Source of the DNA: Bradyrhizobium lablabi
GTDB lineage: Bacteria; Pseudomonadota; Alphaproteobacteria; Rhizobiales; Xanthobacteraceae
Reading direction: 5' to 3'
Length of the DNA: 64,000 nt
Assembly (NCBI RefSeq): GCF_018131005.1
Contig: NZ_JAFCJK010000013.1
Span: 119,776-183,775, forward strand
A program made the translations under genes and the position numbers. The notes under the pieces are model-generated. The model ran no database searches, was not told the origin of the DNA, and saw nothing but the letters and a program-made list of their open reading frames with translations. Below are positions 8,183 to 16,820 of this stretch, in pieces; position 1 is the first letter of the stretch; each line of letters opens with the position of its first letter.

Positions 8183-9420
8183 GGTTCGGCCTCGATCGCT
8201 TGAAAATGGTAGCCGTCGGCCTTCGTCATCCAGGATAGGTAGGTTTGCCGTCCGTCCGAGACGAGCAGCGGATGGTCGGAGGCATCGTTGGTATCGGCGA
8301 TCGCCCGCGGCTTCGACCAGGTCGCGCCGTCGTCATGTGATGTCATCAGGTTGACCGACGTCTTCGTCCCGTCGAATTCCTTCCAGACCATCGCAAGTCC
8401 GTCGGGCCCGGCGATGATCTGAGGCCGCGAGGGGCCCCGGTTCACCTGTCCGACCGGGAGCGGATCGGTGAATGTTTTGCCGCCGTCGCGCGACTGGGCG
8501 TAGAAGAGCCCCTTGCGCGCCTTGCCGTTGGTGTACCACGTCACATGATAGGTCCCTTCGGGCGAAATCGTCAGGCTTGGACCATGATGCGGGCAGGCTG
8601 CGATCTGCCAATCATCGCGGCTGACGCGATGCACCTCGCCGGGCGAACCGAGGTCGGCGAAAGTGACGATCGCATGATCGCGCACGCCGCCTTCGAAGAT
8701 GTTCCTGAATGCGACCACCGGGTGACCGTTGCCGTCGAAGGCCAGCCCGAGACGGCAGCATTCGCAGGTATTGTCGGCCACGATCCGTGCGTCGGAATAG
8801 GTCTCGCCGCCATCTCTTGACGTCGCAAAGAACAGGGCGGCACCGTCGTACGTCTGGCCGTTCTGCTGCGCTGGCGCGCGGTTGCGCTTGTCGAGCCAGG
8901 CCGCGAACACGGTGCCGGCGGGATCGAAACCGATTGCCTCGAACCGCTGGCTTGCATTGTTCGCGGTGATTGGCTTCGGCGGAGCGAAGCTCCGCCCACC
9001 GTCGGTCGAGCGCGTGATCAGCACCTGGCCGTTGAACGCCTTGTCCCTGAAGATCGAAAACGCCAGTGCGATCCCGCCTCTCGCGTCAACCGCGATCTTC
9101 GGCCGCGCATCCGGCCCCCAATCGAGATCGAGCTGCGGCTCGGTGACTTGAACCGACGTGGAAAAGCTTTTTCCCTGGTCCTTTGAGCTCGCGACTGATA
9201 TCCGGCCCCCCGCCATCCAGGCGAGCCACAACGTTCCGTCCGGACCGAAGGCGGGGGTCACTTTCGTCGCGCAGCGCAGGAGCGCTTCTTCGCAGGCGGC
9301 TTCGGACGTGTGCTGATGGCTCATCTGCGCGGCGGCAAGGCCCGGCAAGGCGGCAAGTACGGTTGCGGTCAAAGCCGTCCGAAGCGCAAGTCTGGCGAAT
9401 GTCATCGATGCGCTCCTCAT
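8179..9420 (-). CDS. Exported Asp-box (BNR/sialidase-like) beta-propeller protein with CECC motif
   Basis: 413 residues, signal peptide to about residue 31, then a predicted beta-propeller marked by five Asp-box repeats: SSKDQGKSF, STDGGRSF, SRDGGETY, SRDGGKTF and SHDDGATW. Sialidase catalytic arginines are not evident, so the usual automatic name exo-alpha-sialidase is doubtful. Distinctive features are CECC at 219-222, CPHHGP at 276-281 and a Cys pair at 43 and 50 (CEEALLRC), which could bind copper or form disulfides. The gene overlaps both neighbours by four bases, between a TonB-dependent receptor and a TlpA-like thioredoxin. A role as a periplasmic copper-handling or copper-complex-binding protein is inferred from context only. 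Confidence 0.8.
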   Translation of the reverse strand: MRSASMTFARLALRTALTATVLAALPGLAAAQMSHQHTSEAACEEALLRCATKVTPAFGPDGTLWLAWMAGGRISVASSKDQGKSFSTSVQVTEPQLDLDWGPDARPKIAVDARGGIALAFSIFRDKAFNGQVLITRSTDGGRSFAPPKPITANNASQRFEAIGFDPAGTVFAAWLDKRNRAPAQQNGQTYDGAALFFATSRDGGETYSDARIVADNTCECCRLGLAFDGNGHPVVAFRNIFEGGVRDHAIVTFADLGSPGEVHRVSRDDWQIAACPHHGPSLTISPEGTYHVTWYTNGKARKGLFYAQSRDGGKTFTDPLPVGQVNRGPSRPQIIAGPDGLAMVWKEFDGTKTSVNLMTSHDDGATWSKPRAIADTNDASDHPLLVSDGRQTYLSWMTKADGYHFQAIEAEP

Positions 9421-11795
9421 TTGAAGGCGAGCTTCATGCCGGCGACAAAGGCGCGCGGCGACCCGGCATAGATCGAGCCCGTGCTGTTCGCCAGTACGCT
9501 CGCGGGATTTTGAACGCCAGCGGCGGTGACGCTGTCCGCGATATTGTTCGCGGACGCCACATAGGTCTTGTCGAAGACATTGCGCACCTCAAAGAACATC
9601 GTGAGCTGCCGGAAATAATCCGACACCAGGTCGGTCTTGTAGTGGAGATTGAGGTTGACGATCTCATAGCCGGGCGCCTTCAGGAAGTTGGCGTTGTCCA
9701 TGTAGAAGGAGTCCTTCCACACCAGCTCGACAAAACCGCCAAGGCCGGTCAGTGGACCGTGAAGCTGGTCATAACCCAACCGCGCCGTCAGCTCATTCGG
9801 CGATATGCCGGGAATCTTGTTGCCGGCCCGGTTGAAAGTGAATCCGCTGATGCTTTCGATGTAATCGGTATAGACCTCATCGAGATAGGTGTAGGCTGCC
9901 GTGAACTGCCACCCCTCATAGAATTGCCAAAGGGCGGCAAGTTCGAAGCCGCGGTGTTCCGAACGCGGCGCGTTGAAGGTGTAAGTGACGCCGTTGATGG
10001 GCGTCGCCTGCGTGACCAATTCGTTGTTGAAGAACTCATAGAACGCCGTCGCGCTCAGCTTCACGGCCTTGTTCGGAGTCCAGTCGGCACCGAGATCATA
10101 GCCCAGATTGGTCTGCGTCTTGAGCGCGGTGTTGTTGCCCGGAAGGCCGCTGGGAAGGACGAAGAGATTGCTGACCTGCGGAGTGCCGTAGCCAGTCGCC
10201 ACGCGCGCGTGCCACTGCCACTCATTATCGGGCTTATAGACCAGGGCAAATTCCGGCGCGGTGTTGATGAACTGCGGCGCGGCTGCAGTGACGGTCGGGA
10301 CGACGACTGACGGATTGTTCACGACCGGATACCCAATGGCAGTATTGACGCCGTTCAAGGTGGTCGTTTCCCAACCGATGCCCGCAACGGCAGTCAGCGA
10401 CGGAATGAGCTTCAATTCCTCCCGCGCGCGGACGCCGTAGTTGGTCGTCGACTGGAACTGTCTACTCTGCAGCAGGCCGAGCGTAGCGTTGCCTCCCGGC
10501 TTCACGTTGACCGTATCGCTGGTCGTCGTGAGCGTGTTGTACCAGCCTCCGAAGAAGGTCGTGGAATCCATCCCGAGCAGCTCGCCGCGCTTTGTCACGT
10601 CGCTCATGAAGTTGTACGACGGGAAATCGCCGATCGCGCTGGTCGCACCCGTGGGCTGGTTGATGTTGCGGTCGTCGAAGACGAACTGATTGCGCCAGGT
10701 GGTCGTGTTGTCGAAATCGTGCTCCCAGCGGCCGCCAACGATGGTCCGGCGGTCGTTGCGCCCGAAGCCCGCGACGATCGCTGTTTGCGATGTCCTCGCG
10801 CCGTTGAATCCATTAATGAACAGCGACTGCGTTCCGCAGCCGAGCGTAGCCGGCACATCGCAGCCGGACTGGAATGGGTTCTGGTTGAACTGATTGAGCG
10901 ACAGCCTGACCGGCAGGCGCGTAGACAGATCGTTGTTGATCAGCTTGACCGTGAAGCGGTCGTCCGGCGTTGCCCGTAAGGTGGCGAGGAAGTTCACCGT
11001 CTGGGTATTGAACCAGCTGTTCTGGATGTAGCCATCGCCGCGTACATCGCTTGCGAACAGCGAAGCCTCGAAATTGCCGACCTTCTGCCCGGCAGTCAGG
11101 TAGTTGTTGAGATAGCCGAAGCTTCCGCCCTCGGTGCCGTATTCGGCGCCGTTGATGGTTCCACCGGGCCTCATCCGAAAATTGAGCGCGCCGCCGGTTG
11201 CGTAATTGCCGTACAGTGCCGACGAGGGCCCTCGGATCACATCGATGGCGCCGTAAGCATGCGGGTCGATCAGGTCACTGCGCGACAGGCCATCAGGCTG
11301 GGTGACCGGGAAGCCGTCATCGAAGATCACCATATTACGGATGCCGAAGCCGTTCCGCGCATTCGATCCCCGAATCGAAATCCCGAAATCGCGGGGCCCG
11401 TTACCCTGCTTGATGGATATCCCGGGACTGTCGCGCAGCACGTCGGCGACCGAAAACGCGGGCCTGTCTTCATACTGACTTCGATCGATGGTCGTTGTCG
11501 TTTGACCGTCCGGTGCCCGGTCGAGGCCGCTGCGCGCTGCCGCCGGCGTTTCACCCTGCGACGCGACGGCAGTTGGGGCTGCCGGCGCAGCCGGTTTCGG
11601 CGGCCGGCGGGCGGTGACCGCGCGAGCCCTCGGCTTTGGCCCGACCGGTTTAGCCCGGACGGCCTGTGGCGCATCGACGGTCACAGGCGGCAGCGCAGTG
11701 CTCGGGGATTGGGCACTAGTCCCGGATGGAATCGCTGACAGCGCTGCGCCCAACATGAGCACGCTGACAGCTCCAAGCGGGTGATGGCGAAACAT
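9417..11795 (-). CDS. TonB-dependent outer-membrane receptor, probably for copper
   Basis: 792-residue outer-membrane transporter. The start at 11795 (MFRHHPLGAVSVLMLGAALSA) opens a signal peptide and has GGGAA upstream; the frame is open a further 84 codons but that part is not protein-like. After an Ala/Pro-rich spacer comes the plug domain (FSVADVLRDSPGISIKQ, RNMVIFDDGFPVTQPDG, IDVIRGPSSALYGNYATGGA), then a barrel with long loops and the final strand FVAGMKLAFK. Two Cys residues occur in an extracellular loop (GCDVPATLGCG). The four-base overlap with the Asp-box gene and the downstream PCu(A)C gene suggest import of copper or a copper complex. Siderophore or other substrates cannot be excluded from the sequence. 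Confidence 0.88.
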   Translation of the reverse strand: MFRHHPLGAVSVLMLGAALSAIPSGTSAQSPSTALPPVTVDAPQAVRAKPVGPKPRARAVTARRPPKPAAPAAPTAVASQGETPAAARSGLDRAPDGQTTTTIDRSQYEDRPAFSVADVLRDSPGISIKQGNGPRDFGISIRGSNARNGFGIRNMVIFDDGFPVTQPDGLSRSDLIDPHAYGAIDVIRGPSSALYGNYATGGALNFRMRPGGTINGAEYGTEGGSFGYLNNYLTAGQKVGNFEASLFASDVRGDGYIQNSWFNTQTVNFLATLRATPDDRFTVKLINNDLSTRLPVRLSLNQFNQNPFQSGCDVPATLGCGTQSLFINGFNGARTSQTAIVAGFGRNDRRTIVGGRWEHDFDNTTTWRNQFVFDDRNINQPTGATSAIGDFPSYNFMSDVTKRGELLGMDSTTFFGGWYNTLTTTSDTVNVKPGGNATLGLLQSRQFQSTTNYGVRAREELKLIPSLTAVAGIGWETTTLNGVNTAIGYPVVNNPSVVVPTVTAAAPQFINTAPEFALVYKPDNEWQWHARVATGYGTPQVSNLFVLPSGLPGNNTALKTQTNLGYDLGADWTPNKAVKLSATAFYEFFNNELVTQATPINGVTYTFNAPRSEHRGFELAALWQFYEGWQFTAAYTYLDEVYTDYIESISGFTFNRAGNKIPGISPNELTARLGYDQLHGPLTGLGGFVELVWKDSFYMDNANFLKAPGYEIVNLNLHYKTDLVSDYFRQLTMFFEVRNVFDKTYVASANNIADSVTAAGVQNPASVLANSTGSIYAGSPRAFVAGMKLAFK

Positions 11796-11878
11796 CGAGA
11801 TGTTCCCGACACCGGCCGTTCGGCCGGTCTGCTCAATGGCATTCACCGGCGCCTTACGCGCCGGTCGCGGCAATGGCG

Positions 11879-12253
11879 TCAGGAGATGAACGGTGGCGCG
11901 CGCGCCCGGGCATGTGAGCAGGCGTGGGAGCGGTCGAGATCCGGCGCAAAATTGTGCCAAACGACAGGGCTCGTCGAGCGATCGACCGCGCTCGACGTTG
12001 ATGTTTGCGGGCTGTCGACCGGCACGCCGGTCTGCAGCACGCTGCATGCGGAGCAGCAGCCGTCATGGGCGCGGTGGCCGGACTGGTCATCCTGCCCGGC
12101 TCCAGCCGTTCCGCTCCCATGGCAGATGGTGGCGGCCGCAAGCGGGTCCGACGCGGCAAGGCTCGCCGCCCAGCATGCACCGATCGGTGCAAAAATCTGC
12201 ACCAACAGGGCAACCAGGAATACGGGCAGAAACTTCTTCAGCCGCCGGCGCAT
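11879..12253 (-). CDS. DUF2946 family small exported protein
   Basis: 124 residues. It starts MRRRLKKFLPVFLVALLVQI, a signal peptide or membrane anchor, followed by the DUF2946 core with possible metal ligands: C44-H45, H60, H63, C66, C67 and C70 (HRAHDGCCSAC). The start at 12253 places the charged residues directly before the hydrophobic stretch; a start at 12286 would add eleven residues. DUF2946 genes frequently sit beside TonB receptors and copper proteins, and here it is the first gene of the copper-like operon, 83 bp before the receptor. Function is unknown; periplasmic copper sensing or binding is an inference. Confidence 0.75.
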   Translation of the reverse strand: MRRRLKKFLPVFLVALLVQIFAPIGACWAASLAASDPLAAATICHGSGTAGAGQDDQSGHRAHDGCCSACSVLQTGVPVDSPQTSTSSAVDRSTSPVVWHNFAPDLDRSHACSHARARAPPFIS

Positions 12254-12715
12254 CGCAGATCCATCCAAGGGGGAACTAACCACCATGGAGGCCGGAAGTC
12301 GAGATTGGACTCCCGCCTATCTTTTTCCGCCCGATGGGAATAGCTGGCGGGCACAGGTGTGACGCTGCCCGACGCAAAAGAAAGCGCCGTATCCCCTTAC
12401 CCATAGCGGGATTTCAAGACCGATCTGCAACCGCCAGTCGCAATATCCTAATCATTTCGCAAATTGCTCGTTATTTGAACAATCGTTGCTGAAAATGATG
12501 ACAAGGCGAAAAAGATGGTCTACGAATTCGGGCTCAGGCCAGCCGCAAGGCTTCAGTCTGGTGGTCCAAGTCTCGGGAGGAGCCCGACGCGCACAAGCAG
12601 CGTCACCCCATCAATCAACACCAAATCGAATTTTTGGGGTAAATCAGGGTCGACACAATTTTTGGAGCAGGGCTAGACGCCCTGCTCTTTTTTTGTGTGC
12701 TGATCGCGATCAACA
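12254..12715. other. Intergenic region, divergent promoters of copper operon and globin
   Basis: About 460 bases without a confident gene. It must hold the promoter of the minus-strand copper operon. On the plus strand, an orphan terminator ends at 12694, and a 53-codon frame (ATG at 12515, stop 12674-12676 inside the terminator stem) precedes it; I do not recognise the peptide. AT content rises around 12440-12500, compatible with a promoter. No riboswitch that I can recognise, including a B12 element, is present. Confidence 0.4.
12665..12694 (+). terminator. Strong Rho-independent terminator without an assigned transcript
   Basis: GAGCAGGGC and its complement GCCCTGCTC enclose a short loop and are followed by seven T residues. 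It points along the plus strand and lies just before the globin gene. The nearest upstream gene reads the other way, so the terminated RNA is probably a small RNA or a short peptide mRNA starting after about 12370. Confidence 0.85.
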
Positions 12716-13123
12716 ATGACATCATCATCGAATGCTATCGCGCACAGCTTCGAACTCGCCGCAGAACGCTGCGACGACCTAACGGTGCGCGTCTATCGAC
12801 GCCTGTTTCGCGAACACCCGGAGGCGCAGGCGATGTTTCGTACCGAAGGCAGTGCGCCTGTGCAGGGTTCGATGCTGTCGCTGACGATCGAGGCAATTCT
12901 TGATTTCGCCGGTGAACGCAACGGACATTTCCGCCTGATCGAATGCGAGGTGTCGTCGCACGACGCGTACGGAACGCCGCGCGATCTGTTCATCGCCTTC
13001 TTCGGCGTGATCAAGGACACCTTGTGCGAGTTGCTGGACGACGCGTGGTCCCCGGAGATCGATGCTGCGTGGCACAAGCTGTTGCGCGATATCGAAGCCA
13101 TCGTGTTGCAGCACGCGACGTAG
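12716..13123 (+). CDS. Single-domain globin-like protein
   Basis: 135 residues resembling the globin domain of bacterial haemoglobins and globin sensors. The helix pattern LTVRVYRRLFREHPEAQAMF matches the B-C-D region, and H82 in VSSHDAYGTP fits the proximal (F8) histidine, followed by the G/H-helix region LFIAFFGVIKDTLCELL and DAAWHKLLRDI. No reductase or signalling domain follows, so it is a stand-alone heme protein if functional. The ribosome site before 12716 is poor. It is followed after 120 bp by an ABC transporter with no obvious link. Heme binding is inferred from family resemblance. Confidence 0.72.
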   Translation: MTSSSNAIAHSFELAAERCDDLTVRVYRRLFREHPEAQAMFRTEGSAPVQGSMLSLTIEAILDFAGERNGHFRLIECEVSSHDAYGTPRDLFIAFFGVIKDTLCELLDDAWSPEIDAAWHKLLRDIEAIVLQHAT

Positions 13124-13243
13124 TCGTGTCGCAGAGACCGTGAAGCCGTAGCGCGCCGGTTCCGATTGTGACACACTCCCTTTGTCCGTGGCGCGTGCAA
13201 CTGACGCCGACGGCCAGAAAAACGAACGAGGGAGCAAGCAACG

Positions 13244-14266
13244 ATGCCAGGGATGGACGAATCGCCGAAGACAAGACGTGACCTGTTGCAAATGGCTGCG
13301 GCCGGCGGAGCGGCGGCGGCGCTGTTCGGCGGAATGGGCGTGAACCCCGCCCTCGCCGCGGAGATGGGCCGCTCCGAGAAGCCGCTCAAGGCCGCATTCT
13401 CCAACGCCGGACTGCAGGCGACGTGGTGCGCGCAGGGCAAGCAGGCGGCGGAGTTCTGGGGCAAGCTCTTCAACGTCGACGTCACCTGGTTCGACGGTCA
13501 GCTCGACGCCGTCAAGCAGCGTGCCGCGATCGACAACATGGCGTCGCAGAAATGGGATTTCGTCGCGATCCAGGCGTTCGGGATCGGCACGCTGACCCAG
13601 CCGGTGCAGAAGATGATCGACGCCGGTACGCCGGTCATAGACATGGACACGCTGATCGCGCCGCTCGACCAGATCAACGTGCACTCCTTCCTCGCTCCCG
13701 ACAACGAATTCATGGGCGCCTCGGTGACACAGGCCCTCTGCAACGCGATGGGCGGCAAGGGCAAGATCATCATGACCCAGGGCGCGCTCGGCCACACCGG
13801 CGCGCAGGGCCGCGCCAAGGGCTTCAACACGGTGGTGAAGCAGTTTCCGAATATCGAGGTGCTTGACACCCAACCCGCCGATTGGGATGTCTCGAAGACC
13901 GCGCGCCTCTGGGAAACCTATCTGACCAAATACCCGCAGATCGACGCCGCCTTCTTCCACAATGACGACATGGCGCTCGCCGCCTACAACATCATGAAAG
14001 CGCGCAACCGCACCAACATCCTGATCGGTGGCGTCGACGCGATGCCGCCGGCGATCCAGGCGGTGAGCGAAGGCCGCATGTTTGCGACCGTCCGCAACCC
14101 ATCCTGCCGCATCCATGGCGGCGCCATCGTGGCCGGCGTCGCGGCCGTGGTCGGCGGCGAGAAGAGCGGCCAGGGCATTCCGAAGAGCGTGGTGACCGAC
14201 GGCCCCGTCGTGACCAAGGCCAACGCCGCCGGCATGCAGTGGATGGAGGATCATTTCCTGATCTGA
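13244..14266 (+). CDS. Ribose-type ABC transporter substrate-binding protein
   Basis: 340-residue periplasmic binding protein of the RbsB-like (PBP type 1) family. The N-terminus has a twin-arginine-like signal (TRRDLLQMAAAGGAAAALFG) ending near ALAAE. The mature protein shows the fold hallmarks NAGLQATWCAQGKQAAEFWG, AIDNMASQKWDFVAIQAFG, DTLIAPLDQINVHSFLAPDN and AAFFHNDDMALAAY. A GGGAG ribosome site precedes the ATG. It heads a three-gene operon with the ATPase (ten bases on) and permease. The ligand is unknown; the neighbouring methylthioribose kinase suggests 5-methylthioribose or a related pentose or nucleoside derivative (inference). Confidence 0.88.
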   Translation: MPGMDESPKTRRDLLQMAAAGGAAAALFGGMGVNPALAAEMGRSEKPLKAAFSNAGLQATWCAQGKQAAEFWGKLFNVDVTWFDGQLDAVKQRAAIDNMASQKWDFVAIQAFGIGTLTQPVQKMIDAGTPVIDMDTLIAPLDQINVHSFLAPDNEFMGASVTQALCNAMGGKGKIIMTQGALGHTGAQGRAKGFNTVVKQFPNIEVLDTQPADWDVSKTARLWETYLTKYPQIDAAFFHNDDMALAAYNIMKARNRTNILIGGVDAMPPAIQAVSEGRMFATVRNPSCRIHGGAIVAGVAAVVGGEKSGQGIPKSVVTDGPVVTKANAAGMQWMEDHFLI

Positions 14267-14276
14267 GCGCCCACCA

Positions 14277-15779
14277 ATGTCGCAGGGACGCTCCCCGATC
14301 CTCGAGTTGAACCAGATCACGAAGGCCTTCGGCGGTGTCGAAGCCCTTCGTGGGGTCGACTTCGCGCTCTATGCCGGCGAGATCCACGGTCTCGTCGGCG
14401 AGAACGGCGCGGGAAAAAGCACGCTGATGAAGATCATCGCCGGCGTGCATCCGGAATTCTCCGGCCGCTTCATGCTGGATGGCAAGGAGACGCGCTTCCG
14501 CTCGACCCGCGACGCCCACGCGGCCGGCATCGCCATGGTTCATCAGGAACTGAGCGTCGCGCCCGACCTCACGGTGGCTGAGAATGTCTTCCTCGGTAAC
14601 CAGCCGACCAACCGCCTCGGCCTCGTGCAATGGCGGCGGATGGCGCGCGACGCCGGCGAGCAGCTTGGCCGTTTCGGCATCGACGTCGACCCGATGAGCA
14701 GGCTCGGCGACCTGCCGATCGGGCTGCAGCAACTGATCGAGATCGCGCGCGTGCTGTTCTCCGGCGCCCGCATCGTCATTCTGGACGAGCCGACCTCCGC
14801 GCTTTCCCCGCCCGAGGTTGAGCGGCTGTTTGCGACGCTGCGCCGGTTGCGCGACGAGGGCACCGGGATCGTTTTCATCTCGCATTTCATCGAGGACATC
14901 CTGCGTGTCTCCGACACCGTCACAGTATTCCGTAACGGACGGAAGGTCGCCGAAACAGCAGCGGCCGAAACCACCAAAGGCGCGCTGATCGAGGCCATGA
15001 TTGGACGCGGCGGCGACGCGCTGGAGCACAGCTATACGGATGATCTCCAGCTCGCGCCGTCGAACGGCGGCAGGGTCGTCCTGAAGGTCGATCAGCTCTC
15101 GCTCGGCCGGAGCCTGCGCGACGTCTCGTTCGAGGCACGCTCCGGCGAGGTGTTGGGCATCTATGGTTTCATGGGCTGCGGGCAGCAGGAATTGTCGAGA
15201 ATCCTGTTCGGCAAGCTGAGACCGGATGGCGGGACGATTGTGGTGGACGGCCGGGCAAGAAAATTGCGAAGCACCGCCGCCGCGCGGCGTGCGGGCGTCG
15301 CACTGGTGCCCGAGAGCCGGCGCGACATGCTGTTCCACCAGGAGCCGGTCTACAAGAACATCTCGATCAGCGTGCTCGAGCGAATCTCCGCCCTGCTTCT
15401 TAAGCCCGCCCGCGAGCGCGCCATTGCCATGCGGCAAGTCGAGCAGCTCCAGATCAGGCCGCCGGTCGTTGGCCTGGACCTTGGCATGCTCTCCGGCGGC
15501 AATCAGCAGAAGGTCGCGCTCGCCAAATGGCTGACCTATCCGCCGCGCCTCCTGGTGCTGTGCGAACCGACGCGCGGCATGGACGTTGGCGCCAAGAACG
15601 ACGTGATCAACATCGTCCGCGATCTCCGCGCAAAAGGACTGGCTATCATCGTGCTGTCGACGGAACCGGAGACGGTGCTGTCGCTGGCTGACAGGATCCT
15701 GGTGCTGAAGCGCGGCGCGGTGGTGCGGGAATTCGCCAACGAGGCGGTGAGCAAGGACCGCCTGCTGGAGGCGGCGTGA
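14277..15779 (+). CDS. Sugar ABC transporter ATP-binding protein (RbsA-like, duplicated)
   Basis: 500-residue ATPase with two nucleotide-binding domains, as in RbsA/MglA. The first has Walker A GENGAGKST (about residues 41-49) and Walker B VILDEPTSAL. The second domain has the degenerate Walker A region GFMGCGQQE and retains LSGGNQQKVALAKW and Walker-B-like VLCEPTRGMDVGAK, as is usual for the family. It begins ten bases after the binding-protein gene and ends 12 bases before the permease gene. It energises import of the sugar-like ligand at the inner membrane. Confidence 0.93.
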   Translation: MSQGRSPILELNQITKAFGGVEALRGVDFALYAGEIHGLVGENGAGKSTLMKIIAGVHPEFSGRFMLDGKETRFRSTRDAHAAGIAMVHQELSVAPDLTVAENVFLGNQPTNRLGLVQWRRMARDAGEQLGRFGIDVDPMSRLGDLPIGLQQLIEIARVLFSGARIVILDEPTSALSPPEVERLFATLRRLRDEGTGIVFISHFIEDILRVSDTVTVFRNGRKVAETAAAETTKGALIEAMIGRGGDALEHSYTDDLQLAPSNGGRVVLKVDQLSLGRSLRDVSFEARSGEVLGIYGFMGCGQQELSRILFGKLRPDGGTIVVDGRARKLRSTAAARRAGVALVPESRRDMLFHQEPVYKNISISVLERISALLLKPARERAIAMRQVEQLQIRPPVVGLDLGMLSGGNQQKVALAKWLTYPPRLLVLCEPTRGMDVGAKNDVINIVRDLRAKGLAIIVLSTEPETVLSLADRILVLKRGAVVREFANEAVSKDRLLEAA

Positions 15780-15791
15780 TGGAGGTGCATG

Positions 15792-16820
15792 ATGGCAAGC
15801 AGTGACAGCGCGACCGCCCCGGCACCCCGCCTGCGCGGGTTCGGCGCCTTCCTGCGCTCGCAGATGCGCAACATCGCGCCGTTCCTGACGCTGATCGTTC
15901 TCAGCGCTTTCTTCGCCATCGCGAGCCCATCATTTGCGACGCTCGACAACGTCGGCAACATCCTGACCCAGGTGTCGGTGACCGGCATTATCGCCGTTGG
16001 CCTCACCTTCGTGATCCTGTGCGCCGAGATCGACCTCTCGGTCGCCTCGATCGCCAATGTCACCGGCATCGCGGTGGCCTATTTCACGTTGCAGGAATCC
16101 TACGTGAATATCGCCAACGTCCCGATGCCCGGCTGGGCCGCGATCCTGCTCGCGCTGGCGCTTTGTGCGCTGCTCGGTCTCGTCAATGCGTTAGGGCTGA
16201 CCGTGATCGGCATCCCCTCCTTCATCATGACGCTCGCGATGATGCAGATCGCTGCCGGCATCTCGGCGCTGCTGGTGCGCGGGCAGATCGCCTACAAGGT
16301 GCCGCCACTGATCTCGACGCTCGGCTCCGGTGCGATCGGCGGCGTCCCCTGGATCGTCATCGTGGCCGCCGTGATGCTGCTCGGTGGACACCTGGTGCTG
16401 ACTTATACGCGGTTCGGCCGCTACATCTACATGGTCGGTGGAAACCGTGAGGCCGCGGAATTTTCCGGGCTCAACGTCAAGCTGATCCTCGGCAGCGTCA
16501 TGGTGATCTCGGCGGTGTGCTCCGGCATCGGCGGCATGCTCGGCGTGGCTCATTTCGGCAGCGCCCAGCAGAATGAGTTCGACACCTACCTCCTGGATTC
16601 CATTGCTGCCGTCGTCGTCGGCGGTACCAGCCTGTTCGGCGGCCGCGGCGGCATCGGCAACACCATCGTCGGCCTGTTCGTGCTTGGCGTGCTGAACAAC
16701 GGCCTCGACCACGTCAATATCGACAGCTTCCTGAAGATCTTGATCCGCGGCCTGATCCTGCTCGCCGCGCTGATCATCAACGTCTATGCCCAGCGGTTGC
16801 GAGAGCGGACCACCGACTGA
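15792..16820 (+). CDS. Sugar ABC transporter permease (RbsC-like)
   Basis: 342-residue inner-membrane permease with about eight to ten hydrophobic segments, including the family signature region AEIDLSVASIANVTGI and the GGTSLFGGRGGIGNTIVG motif near the C-terminus. Two ATGs overlap (15789 and 15792); the second is preferred because it is six bases from the GGAGG ribosome site, the first only three. The stop codon at 16818-16820 touches the stop codon of the convergent kinase gene with no base between, so transcripts of the two operons must overlap. Confidence 0.92.
   Translation: MASSDSATAPAPRLRGFGAFLRSQMRNIAPFLTLIVLSAFFAIASPSFATLDNVGNILTQVSVTGIIAVGLTFVILCAEIDLSVASIANVTGIAVAYFTLQESYVNIANVPMPGWAAILLALALCALLGLVNALGLTVIGIPSFIMTLAMMQIAAGISALLVRGQIAYKVPPLISTLGSGAIGGVPWIVIVAAVMLLGGHLVLTYTRFGRYIYMVGGNREAAEFSGLNVKLILGSVMVISAVCSGIGGMLGVAHFGSAQQNEFDTYLLDSIAAVVVGGTSLFGGRGGIGNTIVGLFVLGVLNNGLDHVNIDSFLKILIRGLILLAALIINVYAQRLRERTTD

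Noticed and set aside
8179..9420. Annotation as an active exo-alpha-sialidase
   Set aside because: Only Asp-boxes support it; these are structural repeats found in many non-sialidases, and the arginine triad was not identified.
9183..10310. 375-codon plus-strand frame antisense to the TonB receptor and Asp-box genes
   Set aside because: Arg-rich, low-complexity translation; the minus-strand genes here have clear motifs and overlapping operon junctions.
12254..12480. Possible cobalamin riboswitch before the TonB receptor operon
   Set aside because: TonB receptors are often B12 regulated, but no B12 box or the expected conserved helices could be found on the minus strand.
12779..14320. 513-codon minus-strand frame opposite the globin and binding-protein genes
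   Set aside because: Composition is typical of an antisense shadow; both plus-strand genes have family motifs.
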